A stretch of 64,000 nucleotides of DNA from Uloborus plumipes (taxonomy: Eukaryota; Arthropoda; Arachnida; Araneae; Uloboridae), in assembly GCA_038373865.1 (NCBI GenBank), contig JAXGGA010001595.1, positions 82,736 to 146,735 of the forward strand, in the 5' to 3' direction. Position 1 is the first letter of the stretch. Every line of letters begins with the position of its first letter. Below, one piece after another: positions 26,601 through 36,617 of the stretch. Both the position numbers and the translations under genes were made by a program. The notes beneath the pieces were generated by a model. That model was not told where the DNA came from. It saw only the letters and a program-made list of their open reading frames with translations, and searched no databases.

Positions 26601-29600
26601 CGATCTTGGAGATTACGGTAAAACTGTTTGTTGAACCATTTACTCGTTGATTGCGTTACATGAACAATTTGAATTTGGCACAAAATAAATTTTAGTCGTG
26701 TACTTTTTTTAAATTCAACTATTGAAAAACCTATTGTTTTAGTTTGAGCTTCTAAAAGTTAATATTCTTTTTATTTTGACGCTTATAACGAAATAAATGT
26801 TTCGGGATATTTAAAAAAACCTACTGCTTAAAAAATAGAACAAAAATTGGGAATAATCATTTTGAAAAGAATGAAAATATAATGTTATGTGTGACGGAGT
26901 TTTTCGACATTTGGAAGTACTTTTTAGATGAGGGGCGGGGGGCATTACAAATTACAGCAGTAGGTGACACTAGAGCTTGGAACGCCACCAAGTATTCCTG
27001 AAATAAAGAGAAACATTTCAAGCAGCGATTTTCTTTCAGTAACCATTTTTTTAAATCTAAAAAAGTATGTTTCAATAAATGTGTTTCAGTTCGATAAAAC
27101 ACAAGTTGTTCACGCTTTTTTTTTCTTAAAAAAAAAGTTGTACGCGAAACTTATTTTTTCTAAATTATATTTGTCTATAAAACATCACTGCTGGTGTTAA
27201 CTATCGAACGCTACTGCATAAGGGGCTCAGAAGACATTTGCATGAGGGCGCCGATCAGGCTTGGCGCGGCCCTGGTGTCATATGCCAATATTTTCACTTG
27301 AGAAAAGTTCTTTATAAAGTATCCAAGAAAATGGCTATTAAACTAAAAGTGTTTAATGGCTACTGGTGATCAACTAAAATTTAAATTTTCAGGTCCATTA
27401 TTCAAGAAAATCTTTTTCGTGTTTTTCAGAAATCACGCAATTATATTTTTATCGTTGATTTATTCAGTTATATGTAAAAAAAAAAAAAAAAAACAGGGAA
27501 AATAAGTCAACACTAAAAGTTCTAAAAATCAAATATCACCCCTCTATTCACTTTATTATTATTATTATTATTATTTGCATTGCAAAGGACGAAACCTCAA
27601 AGCATGACTTGTAAATGCAGTTTTTTAAACAAATGTTGTGCTTTTTAAATGATGTTGCTTGCCATTTTAACTTTTCTGCACAAAGGTATTTATTTATTTT
27701 CCAACACTTCTGATAATGGTTCTGTGTTTAGGGGAATAATCTATTAAATGACAAACTTAAATACAGCCATTAGCAATGAACAGACATTTTTGGACATGAT
27801 TTACTAAATGTTTAAATAACTTACACAGTCATCCATACAAGAAGGGCACAATCTTATGGTACTGCCCGAGAACCTAAAGAGTGCATACGACTGGGTAAAA
27901 TGGTTTTTGTTGTTAATCTGCCTGTATAGAGCCATAGTTCTGTATGATGGCAGTAGCTCTTGCATCAGCTTTAAAACTATATGAAAAATAAATGGAAAAT
28001 CACAAAAGTGTTGAGTTTCTTAAATTGGCTGCAATCATCGGTAAAAGGTATGTTTTTCTAATTTTAATGCTTGGGCATTACTATGAGTAAAATTTTATTT
28101 GAATAAATTAATGCACTTAACTATATTTGAATTGCTGATTCATTTGGTGAGATATGTTGATAGACTGGGCACCACCATTGGCATCGGAAATTTAATTTTT
28201 CTGGGTTTATGTGACAAAAAGTTTAAAATGTATGCTGTATCTTAAGGGTGATTAGCACAAAACTTATTTCATTATTCTCTATTCTTTCTAACATGCATTT
28301 AAGATGGTTGTTGGACTAATAGTTCTGCAAGTAAATACATATAACTGCATTAATGTAGCATTAGGCATGTAAATTGATGCAGAAATGTCTGAAAATTGAA
28401 TTTTGCAAATTTTATAGACATCGGAAATATTTCGGGAAGGTGGTAATATTGGCCGCAGATTGTTCTGTGAAACATACTAGACAACTGTAAAAATGTAATA
28501 GTATTAAGGTTTTTGCATTATTGGATGAATGTGACTTTTTCTTTGTGCAATTCAAAGTATTTCAAACTCACCCCAATCTTTTGCTTTAGACACTGTCAAG
28601 GGCGGATCCAGAAATGTTTCAAGGGAGGGGTGATTGCTTCTTTTTATTTACTCTTTACTGTGTGTACTTAATTACAATTATTGATCACAAAGGTTTTGAA
28701 CTTCAATTCCGAAACATTTCCAGGGGAGACCCCAACCCTCCTCCCCCCGACATCATTAAACTAGTATAAAATTGCGTGTCTAGAACTTCAATATCGAAGC
28801 TACAGGTGGAGAGACCCTCAAGGGAGGAGCAATCATCCCCTCCATTGTATCCGCCCCTGGACACTGTTGTCCTTGATGATGACATCTTCTGAAATAAACA
28901 ATGTTTGGATCATGGGATGCATTTCATGCACTAAAATGATAAGAGGCCATTCTTGATCAAGGTGCCATTGCATGCAATCACGAAGTATACCACCCTTTCA
29001 AGATGAGAATCCTGGCCTTCATGGCCCCAAAAGTATAGTGTAAGGTGTAGAGGCAGTGGCGCGACCTTTTTGTGCCATTCTTAAGTATTTATTTTCAACT
29101 TTCCTGGAATTCACATACATAAGTAGATTTGATTTTTTTTTCTCTTTTCAATACCTAATAAATAAACAAATAACACTATGAAAAAGAATAACCAGAAATA
29201 TGGTTTAAATAATATTTCTTGGTTTGATAACGGACATGACTTTTGAGAATCCATGACTATAAATTTTTTAAAATTAAATATTGTGTATAGAATACTTCAA
29301 AACTTAAAAGTTTTTTTATAGAAGTAAAGTCCACATCTCTGATAAAGTTCAATCAATGAAACAAGAATCTGGAATATTCATTTTTAGTGCGTTTGCAACA
29401 ATTGATCAGTCTGCTACCGTGAAATTCCCCATACCCATGTGTATCATAGGCCATCAGATATAGGCAATTCTGAAAAATAGTTTTTTTTTTCGATTGTAAA
29501 TCAATATTTTTCTGCTGCTCTTTCTTAATTAAATTTAGATAATTCAGAAAATCTTCATTGAAATCGTTAAAAAACTTTAGGTGTTATTGAACATCTGTAA

Positions 29601-30491
29601 AACTACCTTCAGTTTCTCCTTTTAATTACTTGAATGTCTTAACTCCTTAATTGTTTCGTTTTCCTGTGATATTGTGACAAAAAAAGTATATTTTAAAAAC
29701 TTTTTTGGATTCAAATGCATTATAGTTATTCGAATCCACAATCACAACTCATAAATATTGCTGTGCTAATTTATTCTAACTTTTAATTAATGCAAAAAGA
29801 AGGCATTTTTACTTGTTGACTCTTTTCTAAAGAAGCTATAAAACTGGCAAAAATATTTTAGAATTTGGAAACGCAAGAAGAAAACCTTATTTTTTTAATA
29901 CTTAATTTTTGTTTACTTTGAAGATTTAATTTATTAGTATGGTATATATTTTAAACCATAAAGCTAAAGACTACTATAATTATTTATTAAAAATTCACTT
30001 TTTCTCTCTCGTCCACTATCAGAATTATATTCTGGTATGAGCCATTTACTGTCTCTTATCCTTTTTTTTTTTTGAGATGAAATTTGAAAAATATGATTTT
30101 CAAACGATAATACACAAGTGAGCGAGAACAAGCCCTTTCAAATTCCTCACCTAAATGAAATGTCGTTCAGCCTGCCCTTGAAACAGTTTTACTATCCAAT
30201 CTCTTCTGAATCACTTAATTAATAATGATTATTGAGTAATGCTATATGATTGTTATTTTGTCAATTTTATTACTTATATCGGCTTTTAAAATTTTGTTGT
30301 CATATTTTCTCAATAAACTTCAAGTTAATTGCATTAGTAACAAAAGTTTCCAAAAAATTCTTTGTGCATTTATCTATTATATTTTCAAAGGAAAAAAAAT
30401 CATGATTTACAATGATGTACAATCATTTGATGATGATTATTATTATTATTATTTTTTTTTTTACAGTTGCAGAATTCAACCAATACATTAA
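8564..30491 (+). CDS. PSMD9: 26S proteasome non-ATPase regulatory subunit 9 (p27/Nas2 assembly chaperone), six exons
   Basis: PSMD9 (yeast Nas2) is a chaperone for assembly of the proteasome base. Its PDZ domain grips the C-terminus of the ATPase Rpt5, and it leaves before the mature 26S particle forms. Joining 8564-8665, 13026-13125, 13995-14167, 18770-18871, 23207-23295 and 30467-30491 gives 196 residues (human 223). The N-terminal helical domain carries the family signature [20 protein letters not shown] (about 40-59). A PDZ domain follows (about 110-185) with [22 protein letters not shown]. The end is [15 protein letters not shown], matching the conserved W-GKG-LGC-I-P ending. Every junction is GT-AG. 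Phases are 0, 1, 0, 0 and 2, with split Cys68 and Gly189. The introns (up to 7.2 kb) are full of transposons. No break is seen, so the gene looks functional. Confidence 0.93.
9568..10463 (-). mobile_element. Deleted mariner-type transposon nested in Helitron C1
   Basis: Terminal inverted repeats of about 25 bp (CAGGG-GCG-C--AGAAACTTGC) are flanked by TA at 9566-9567 and 10464-10465. The uninterrupted copy at 24741-25519 shows the empty site. It is 896 bp long, too short for a full element, and holds only transposase fragments. Confidence 0.8.
9762..10187 (-). pseudogene. Remnant of a mariner-like transposase (SETMAR/DUF4817-type)
   Basis: The 141-codon frame joins two separate pieces of a transposase. 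The first is a DNA-binding helix-turn-helix part ([45 protein letters not shown]). The second is the C-terminal end of the catalytic domain ([19 protein letters not shown], then the terminal helix [18 protein letters not shown]). The central region carrying the first two catalytic aspartates is missing, so it cannot catalyse transposition. The deletion is internal and keeps both element ends, typical of a non-autonomous derivative. Confidence 0.75.
10691..10857. mobile_element. 167-bp MITE nested in Helitron C1
   Basis: Inverted ends of about 22 bp built on GAATTCAAGTGAAACAC, with TAAG on both sides (10687-10690 and 10858-10861). The empty site is visible in Helitron C2. Its first 65 bp resemble the start of the element at 47401. 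TAA/TTA target duplications suggest PIF/Harbinger, which is inference. Confidence 0.65.
11180..13025 (+). other. Rest of PSMD9 intron 1
   Basis: AT-rich intronic sequence with short GA tracts near 12671-12682 and 12879-12893. I see no exon or bounded transposon. The T-rich tract before 13026 is the polypyrimidine tract. Confidence 0.5.
13026..13125 (+). CDS. PSMD9: PSMD9 exon 2
   Basis: Residues 35-67 plus the first base of Cys68. The acceptor is ttttttcag and the donor gtaatt. It carries the most conserved block of the family, [20 protein letters not shown], then [10 protein letters not shown]. Confidence 0.93.
13995..14167 (+). CDS. PSMD9: PSMD9 exon 3
   Basis: Residues 68-125. The acceptor is tttttttag and the donor gtaagt; it ends in phase 0. 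It encodes the second helix ([20 protein letters not shown]), the linker, and the first PDZ strand and carboxylate-loop region ([15 protein letters not shown]). Confidence 0.93.
14419..15358. mobile_element. Long foldback element in PSMD9 intron 3
   Basis: TTATGAGCA at 14419 is mirrored by TGCTCATAA ending at 15358. The arms are inverted copies over most of 14460-14760 and 15040-15320: the block from CACCGCCGCCAGAGGAC to CGGGAATCAA recurs inverted as TTGATTCCCG to GTCCTCTGGCGGCGGTG. A third partial copy of the inner arm lies near 14960-15060. No transposase remains. Open frames in each arm are mirror copies of each other, not genes. Confidence 0.75.
15359..17460 (+). other. PSMD9 intron 3, unassigned part
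   Basis: AT-rich intronic sequence. I recognise no exon, RNA gene or bounded transposon. Confidence 0.45.
17461..18684. mobile_element. 1.2-kb non-autonomous element with CTGTAAAAC/GTTTTACGG ends
   Basis: The left end (CTGTAAAACAGAGTGTATCGG) and the complement of the right end (CCGTAAAACGGGGTGAATCGG) match over about 21 bp. A second, diverged copy in the same orientation begins at 63385 and runs off the window. The interior has no reading frame of note. The right end lies only about 85 bp before PSMD9 exon 4. The superfamily is unknown. Confidence 0.6.
18770..18871 (+). CDS. PSMD9: PSMD9 exon 4
   Basis: Residues 126-159. The acceptor is tctcttatag and the donor gtatga; phase 0 at both ends. 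It encodes the PDZ core [12 protein letters not shown] and the helix [16 protein letters not shown]. Confidence 0.93.
19265..20799 (+). mobile_element. Tc1-type transposon (1535 bp) in PSMD9 intron 4
   Basis: Perfect inverted ends CAGTGCGTCGCAAAAGTTTA and its complement are flanked by TA (19263-19264 and 20800-20801). Inner, diverged copies of the end motif (CACAAAAGTTTATGCACAG near 19440, CTTAAATTTTTGCGACAGC near 20597) give an IR/DR-like arrangement. It encloses a broken transposase gene. Confidence 0.9.
19564..20552 (+). pseudogene. Tc1-family transposase, inactivated
   Basis: Reads as a Tc1/Tc3-type DDE transposase from [13 protein letters not shown] to a TAA at 20550-20552. There are N-terminal paired-type helix-turn-helix domains with a [13 protein letters not shown] linker (about residues 58-68) and the first catalytic Asp in [11 protein letters not shown] frameshift near 20115-20120, just after GSVMVW, breaks the frame. 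The second Asp ([11 protein letters not shown]) lies in the next frame. A premature TAG at 20322-20324 comes before [16 protein letters not shown], which holds the third acidic residue. With one frameshift and one stop it cannot make active enzyme, although the ends look mobilisable in trans. Confidence 0.9.
20802..23206 (+). other. PSMD9 intron 4 downstream of the Tc1 element
   Basis: AT-rich intron with a G-run near 22816-22827. No exon or bounded transposon recognised. Confidence 0.45.
23207..23295 (+). CDS. PSMD9: PSMD9 exon 5
   Basis: Residues 160-188 plus two bases of Gly189. The acceptor is aatttttag and the donor gtaatg. It encodes the last PDZ strands ([19 protein letters not shown]) and the conserved [10 protein letters not shown]. 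Confidence 0.93.
23491..23632. repeat. Two-copy tandem duplication (about 70 bp unit)
   Basis: The block 'aacca-tcactttt--aaaactctatca-ccac' through 'tctttttaagcaa' occurs twice in a row (23491-23560 and 23561-23632) with scattered differences. It lies just inside PSMD9 intron 5. Confidence 0.7.
23823..27274. mobile_element. Large hAT-type element (3.45 kb), decayed, with nested Helitron C2
   Basis: Termini CAGGGCCGCGCC and GGCGCGGCCCTG are inverted copies. The flanks GTGACATA (23815-23822) and GTGTCATA (27275-27282) are an 8-bp duplication with one mismatch. GC-rich sequence with GGGCGCC motifs lies inside both ends. No hAT transposase domain is recognisable in the open frames. The Helitron at 24741-25519 is inserted within it, so the hAT is older. 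Confidence 0.75.
24741..25519 (-). mobile_element. Non-autonomous Helitron, family C copy 2 (779 bp, uninterrupted)
   Basis: On the minus strand it starts TCTATATACATAAAAGACTAC and ends with a CCCGG-gcaggg-CCGGG hairpin, then TACCCGGCTAG. A precedes it at 24740 and T follows at 25520, the A-T target expected. It shows the empty sites of both insertions found in copy 1. Confidence 0.8.
27283..28588 (+). other. PSMD9 intron 5, unassigned part
   Basis: AT-rich sequence with an A-run (27477-27493) and a TTA trinucleotide run (about 27553-27575). No exon seen. Confidence 0.45.
28597..28859. mobile_element. 263-bp hAT MITE
   Basis: Termini CAAGGGCGGATCCA and, inverted, CAGGGGCGGATACA are flanked by a perfect 8-bp duplication GACACTGT (28589-28596 and 28860-28867). 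Inside are one to two units of the 'gaacttcaatttcgaa ... ccccctccc ... catcattaaa' type also seen repeated in 30819-33914, so the two are probably related. Confidence 0.85.
28868..30466 (+). other. Last part of PSMD9 intron 5
   Basis: AT-rich intron ending in a TTA run and a polypyrimidine tract before exon 6. A CAGTGGCGCGACC string near 29052 looks like a hAT end, but no partner end was found. Confidence 0.4.
30467..30491 (+). CDS. PSMD9: PSMD9 exon 6 (25-bp terminal coding exon)
   Basis: The exon follows a T-rich tract and acceptor tttttttttacag. Its first base completes Gly189, then come Cys-Arg-Ile-Gln-Pro-Ile-His and TAA. Together with exon 5 this gives LGCRIQPIH, matching the family ending. 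Only eight codons, including the stop, lie 7.2 kb from exon 5. Confidence 0.88.
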
Positions 30492-30700
30492 ACAACACTC
30501 CATGCTTTATAAAGTAATCATACCATTTGTTTACAAAAGGGTTTTCATGTACTCGTTGATGTGACCTGTAGCTCATTAATATTGTGTGCATCTACATTTG
30601 TTGAGTTTTGAATGATATTTGTAAATGTTTGTATAAATCATTGTGAAGTTTAATGTAAAATGTGAAAATGTTGAATAAAATATTCCAAGTTTCTTCGTTT
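30492..30700 (+). promoter_or_regulatory. PSMD9: PSMD9 3' UTR and polyadenylation signal
   Basis: A canonical AATAAA at 30674-30679 lies 183 bp after the stop codon, with a T-rich tract just downstream (30697-30710). The transcript probably ends near 30695-30700. Confidence 0.75.
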
Positions 30701-30818
30701 TTTTTTTTTCATGGAATTAGGTTATATTTCATTAATCAAATTTTTTGCTCAGCAGATAAATGTTACATTTATGGGCATATGAATTTAATAATATAAGCAT
30801 ATGAATGGGAAATATACA

Positions 30819-33800
30819 CAGGGCCATAGCCAGAGGTAGACCCACTGCCTGCCCTGGAAAATCTTTTGCCTCCCTAAAGCAAATAATGTAGAAAAGAAAT
30901 CCAACTTACATTAAAATTTTTGTTTTGTTTTTTCCTTTCTTTAACTTTAGAGACTATGATAAATGGAACAACTGTTTTGATTAACCAGACATATTTTTCA
31001 GTTTGTCAAAAATAAAAAAGGAAGTAATTATGATACCCTCATAGAGGGTGCCAACATATTTACATTTCGAATTTCATTAATAAGAATGTTATCATAAAAA
31101 CTTCGCTAGGTGGAGAAAAGTACACGGGGGCCGCTGAAATATGTTTTGAAATACAAAAAAGAGCTAAAAGATAGCAATAGTGAGCGAGATAAAATATGTT
31201 ATAATAAATAGTCACACTAGTAGGTATAAGTGCTTTAATGTAAAAACCGAAAATATATCCAGAGATTCAGGACATATGATATTTAAAATAAAGTAACATG
31301 GTAAAAAAGGAAAAAATACGGAAGGTATCGTTAAAACGAACCACATCAGTCCAAATTGTTCAAAGTTTTTACTGGAGCCACAAACACTAGCATTTCAGTC
31401 AAATAAAAATATTAGGCTTCAAATTGAAGATTTCACACTATAGAAAACCAACGTAATTAAATAGTTTTAGCAAAGAAAAACCGAGTAAGTTTCTCTATAA
31501 CAGTATCAATAATTTAAAACAACTTAGACACACACACAAAATAAGATAAGGACATAGCTAAGCAAAAGAAAGGTATCCCCAAACCTTAGCCCTTCGATTT
31601 ATGTCACAAAAAGTAGCCCAGAAGTGCATTTTCAGAACTTTAATTTTGAAAGAATTCTGGAGGAGAGTTCCGGAACCCCATCCCTCCCCATATTGTAATC
31701 AAAGATGGCCTGCAACTGTGCATTTAGTACTTCAATTTCAAAAAGTCCCGAAGAGAGCGCACATAAACACTCTCTGTCTTTTAAGATCGTCGAAAATTTT
31801 GTTTTTAGGACTTTTATTTGAAAAAAAATCCGGAGATTCCCGTACCTCACCTCTCCTTAATGTCACCAAATATAATCGTATAAAATCTTAATTTTAGGCC
31901 GTCAATTTTTTTTAAACCCACTAATAACATCATCAGTCTTTTACCATTGCATACTAAAAACTAACTTTGAACGTTTTTCCAGGGAAGCGTACACCCCCTC
32001 TCAACAACATCATTAAATTTAGTAGTAAATTTCGTTTTTAGGGCTTCAATTTTCTAAAAATTTCCACGGAGGGCTCCTGAAAACTCTTGCCCCTAATATC
32101 ATTGAAATTCAACTAAAATTGAGCTATTGAAGCTTCAATTTCGAAAAACTGTCCGTCTTGTAACTGTTTTTAGAGATCTTTGAAAATTTCTCAGGTTAAG
32201 CTCCTAAACCCCTCTCTCCCTAACATAATCGGGAATAATCTACATTTGCGTTGTTAAAGTTTCTCCTAATTTCAAAAACTGACTTTGAAGCACTATATGG
32301 AGCCTTTTCTCCCCCTGCTATTGCCAAAGATCGTTTAAAATACATTCTTCAGACTACAAAAAACTTCCGGGAGCGAGCTTATAAATCTCTTCTCAGCTTA
32401 ACATTACCAAAGATCGTCTGAAACTGCGTTTTACAGCTACAATTTAAAAACAGTTCCGAAGGACACAACGCCAGCCCCCTTTCCATAACATAATTGCAGA
32501 TAATTTTGAATTGAATTTTTTAAAGGTTCAAAAAAAAAAAAAAAAAAAACTGCCTTTAGAAGCGCCACTTAGGCTTTTCTTCTCTTAATACCACCAAAGT
32601 TCGACTAAAATACCTTTTTAAGGGGTTACAGTACCTTTCTAACAATTTTCTTAAATTTACGTGAAAAATGTAATTCTTTGGAATCTTTTGTTTCTGCACT
32701 TATTTAACAATCAATAATTTATTTTCAAGCATTAAAAATTTTGCTCACTTTTTTTGAAAATTAAAAAAAATTAAGAAATTTTCAATTTTTTAAAAACTTT
32801 AAGCCTTTTTTGTTTTTGCACTAACTTTAAAATTTCTTTTTGCTAAATGAACACAAGAATTACCTCTAAAAATCTGTGCATTCATTTTCTTGTATATTTA
32901 TTTGAAAATATTTTGTGACCTTTTATTAAAAAATTCTTAGAAAATTTTGTTTTTCGAGGTTTAACAAGCTCTGAAAATTTCAGTAATTTATGAAATGCTT
33001 ATTCAATGCACAGATTTGTTAAATATGTTATCCTGAGTGCAAAAAATATTGCTTTAAAGTTGTATCTTTAATAGAAAAATTCCTTAGCATTTCCAGTAAC
33101 ACAGAATCAGTAAAAACTAATCATCGAGAAAAGCACTTTGAAGTTTTGATTTTCCATTAGAACACATAGCATGCATGCGTTAAAGTCACTAATAACTTTT
33201 TAAATAATTTAGCTAGAGCAATGCTATTTTTTATGAGTGTTTTAAATAACTTTAACTTTTGAAATAAGCAATAAATTTTTTTTTGGTCTTTTGGTCATTT
33301 TTGAGGTATTGTGACCCCTTAAAACTACAAATTGAAAAAACTTCCGCTATTCAATTTACACTACTGAAAGTTCACTTAATACTGAGGTTCAAAGTTACAA
33401 TTTTTAAAATTTCCGGGGGAGAGCCCTCATGCTCTTCTAATATAATCGGAGGTTAAAATTGTCTTTTGAAAGATTGAATTTCAAAATATTAGCGGAAGAG
33501 TGCCCCCGAATCTATTTTACCAAATCATGAAACTTATTTCAATTCACAGGATAACTTCAATAACGTAACTAAACCAAAAAAATCTTCAAAACCAAAAATC
33601 ATTTAAAACGCATTTTTATGACGCCAAGTTTAATAAATTGCTGACCTCCCTATTTCGGAGTGAATCTTATGACTATGGCTAGAAATTCATAATGATAATA
33701 ATATTTTCCCTATTTGATGCCTCTCTTATAGAGCGAACTTCAGCAGTAGTCTCACCATCCCTCCCTAAAATTTTAGTCAACATTTCTCTAGCAAACTTTA

Positions 33801-33914
33801 GAATTTACTACTTTGTCTTTTTTGAAATTGACTCTTATTATTTATTTTATTTTATTTTATTGGCCTGTCGAAAAACATTTTTATCCTATCCTGGACATGT
33901 TGGCTGCGCCCCTG
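30819..33914. mobile_element. hAT-type non-autonomous element (3.1 kb) with internal degenerate repeats
   Basis: The left end CAGGGCCATAGCCAGA and the complement of the right end CAGGGGCGCAGCCAAC are similar. The flanks AATATACA (30811-30818) and AGTATACA (33915-33922) form an 8-bp duplication with one mismatch. Much of 31580-32630 and 33360-33560 is a degenerate tandem repeat of roughly 90-110 bp: 'acttcaatttc(g)aaaaa', 'ttccggagagagc', a run of CCCTC, then 'taacatcaccaaagatcgt'. No transposase is visible. Confidence 0.6.
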
Positions 33915-33927
33915 AGTATACATTTAA

Positions 33928-35308
33928 GAGCAAGAATCTGAGAAACTGTCACGCCTAGCATTATTGGGTGATTCATGACCTCTCAGATTTTCTCCCAAAA
34001 ATTACCAAATGTTTATTATCTTATTGAAAGACCAAATCCAGAATGTTTTGCTCTAAAATTGAGTTGTTTAGTTTTTATGGATCCCAAAAGTTGAAGGTGC
34101 GACATCAAAAATTAAGCGGATTTTCAAGACATGGAAGTTACTGTGAGCCAAAACTTTTCACAGGAACGGTTGAACTCCAATTTTCTTTTTGTATATGGAA
34201 TATAGAAGATTGAAACTTTACAAAATGAATGTTAAAATTGTGGTAAGTTGTTGCCGTAAGGTCAGTGAAGGCCCTCAAAACAAGGCATTTTTGACGTTTT
34301 TTAACGTTTTTGAGGTCCAAAAACAGCTTGTACATTTCAGTTGGCACGGCAAAAGTGGTATCGTTTGAGAGACCAGTGTAAGCACTTTAAAATAATGTAT
34401 AAATAACCGAGGAAAGTTTAACGTACTTTTAGTTGTACTTTTAGTTGCGTAAGGCTGAAACATGAAAAATGTCATATTTTACCGATATTTAAACGGTCGT
34501 AACTTCCTCTGCCAACAACATATTGAAATATTTTTTTTGCCAATGTCATACTCTATTCTTTGTCTTAACAGAACAGTTGAATTCTTTGAGGCGAAATGTG
34601 ATATTTTTTTTTACAAAAAATACACAGGAAAAAATACATTTTTTGTAAAAAAAATTTTTACATTTCGCCTCAAAGGACTCAACTGTTCTGTTAAGACAAA
34701 GAATAGAGTATGACATTGGCAAAAAGAATATTTCAATATGTTGTTGGCAGAGGAAGTTATGACCGTTTGAATATCGCTAAAATATGACATTTTTCATATT
34801 TCGGCCTTACGCAACTAAAAGCACGTTGAACTTTCCTCGGTTATTTATACATTATTTTAAAGTGCTTACACTGGTCTTTCAAACGAAACTACTTTTGCCG
34901 TGCCAACTGAAATGTAAAAGCTGTTTTTGGACCTCAAAAACGCTAAAAAACGTCAAAAATGCCTTGTTTTGAGATCCTTCACTAACCTGACGGCAACAAC
35001 TTACCACAAATTTAACATTCATTTCGTAAAGTTTCAACCTTCTATATTCCATATACAAAAAGAAAATTGGAGTTAAACAGTTCCTGGTAAGAGTTTTGGT
35101 TCACAGCAACTTCCATGTCTTGAAAATCCGCTTAATTTTTGATGCCGCACCTTCAACTTTAGGGGTCCATAAAAACTAAACAACTCAACTTTAGAGCCAA
35201 ACATTCTGGATTTGGTCTTTCAATAAGATAATAAACATTTGGTAATTTTTTGGAAAAAATCTGAGAGGTTATGAATCACAGGCGTGACACTCTCTCAGAT
35301 TCTTGCTC
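33928..35308. mobile_element. Giant foldback element, arms about 690 bp
   Basis: Almost the whole interval is one inverted repeat. GAGCAAGAATCTGAGA at 33928 is mirrored by TCTCAGATTCTTGCTC ending at 35308. The inner blocks, such as AAATCCGCTTAATTTTTGATG and the complement of the left arm, pair all the way to a centre near 34620-34625. TTAA flanks both sides (33924-33927 and 35309-35312), as a piggyBac-type target duplication would. Open frames within are mirror images of each other and not genes. It abuts the end of the hAT element at 33914. Confidence 0.75.
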
Positions 35309-35312
35309 TTAA

Positions 35313-36207
35313 TGCAAAAACTATCGAAAAGCAACAAAACCACGCCTATTTTATGTGTAAAACAAGTTTTAAAGCCAGGGAGGCAATTGATCGCCCTAAA
35401 CGGCAGTTTCCTTTTTTGTTACACCTTTCACTATCGTTTCCGTTTTTGTTTAAAATATTTCTTTTTTTCGAAGAAGAAAACTAATTTTTTAAAAGATGGA
35501 AGAAATTCGTTGCTTAGTCTGAAATTTTATTACTCATACACATCATGCAAAGTTTTAGGTGATCTTGGGATCTTTTTAATGCTCTGATTTTGACGGCAAA
35601 GAAATCAGCGAGATTTCAAATACATTTTTAATACATATTTTATACATTTACTACCCCAAAGGTGATTGATTCATCCTGTGCTTGCATAATTTCCAATACA
35701 GTAATAACACCTTGATCAAAGAAACAGAAATATCTTCTCGTGACCCGCGATCATCCATTTTCACTGCACTGACATCACGCCATGGATTGTCATCTGTGAT
35801 CAGCAGAGGGTCAACTTGTAACTGCAGGCAAGATGGGTTTTTTGGAGTTAAAGTTCATGTTTATGACGATCGTGGCTATAATAAAAATCGAAACCAACAC
35901 GTTACGGAGATTGAAAGTAAGAAAAAAAAGAGTTTTGTATTTTGGTCAAGGATGTCAAGTTAGTTGTTCGTGGTTTCCATAATGAGGCTTATTTGCAAGG
36001 CATTTTCCGATTTGATTACAACTCTGTAATTTTGTGTGTTGTAATCGTCACTTTTTATCCATAACGTCAAGATTAATTGCAAAGAATTGTTCGGAGAATC
36101 GTATATATCGAATGAAAGCGAGTAATTATCCTGTTAAGCAGGGCCCGACTAGCAAGTTTCCATGACCAGGGCACTTTCAAATTTTCCTGCCCCCTGTCAT
36201 TGGTAGA

Positions 36208-36215
<8 letters not shown>
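35313..36215. other. Gene-free spacer left of the Helitron array
   Basis: No gene recognised. A GC-richer patch at 35740-35860 has no convincing coding similarity. CAGGGCCCGACTAG near 36142 resembles a hAT end without a visible partner. Confidence 0.4.

Positions 36216-36238
<23 letters not shown>
36216..36238. repeat. (AT)n microsatellite at the array boundary
   Basis: An uninterrupted AT dinucleotide run abuts the CTAG end of Helitron A1. Similar (TA)n follows the other end of the array (60182-60195), which suggests the array entered an AT microsatellite. Confidence 0.85.
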
Positions 36239-36617
36239 CTAGCAGAACCCGGCAGACGTTGTTCTGCCTAGATGTATATTTCGTCTCCACATGGTGTGTT
36301 GGATGTAAAATCTATAAAGCGTTGTTGAAAATAGGCATGAAAGATTTTAAAAATTCTAAATCAAGCAAAGTTGAAATTACGCACTGAACAATCTACAAAT
36401 AGGCCACCAATTATTTTTAAAAAATTACAAAATACTAAACAATGAAAAACTTTACACATAAATTGATTTTAGATAGGAGTTTTATTTACACGTCAAGACG
36501 AAGAAGCTCTCCACAAATCATAAAAAGAGATCTTCATTTTGAAAATAGAATGTAGAGACACATAAAATGTATAATGTGACTGGACCGTGAATAGCTCTTT
36601 TAAATTAATTAAAAAGG

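Noticed and set aside
34138..34972. Paired open frames of 62-69 codons (TFF.FRPYATKSTLNFPRLF type)
   Set aside because: They are the mirrored arms of the 33928-35308 foldback, with no coding signature beyond the repeat.
35682..35963. A 93-codon plus-strand frame in a GC-richer patch
   Set aside because: No recognisable domain, no splice context and no support from conserved motifs.
36139..36200. hAT end CAGGGCCCGACTAG next to the Helitron array, perhaps paired with the end at 63031-63042
   Set aside because: The two ends are not inverted copies of each other and the flanking 8-mers do not match.
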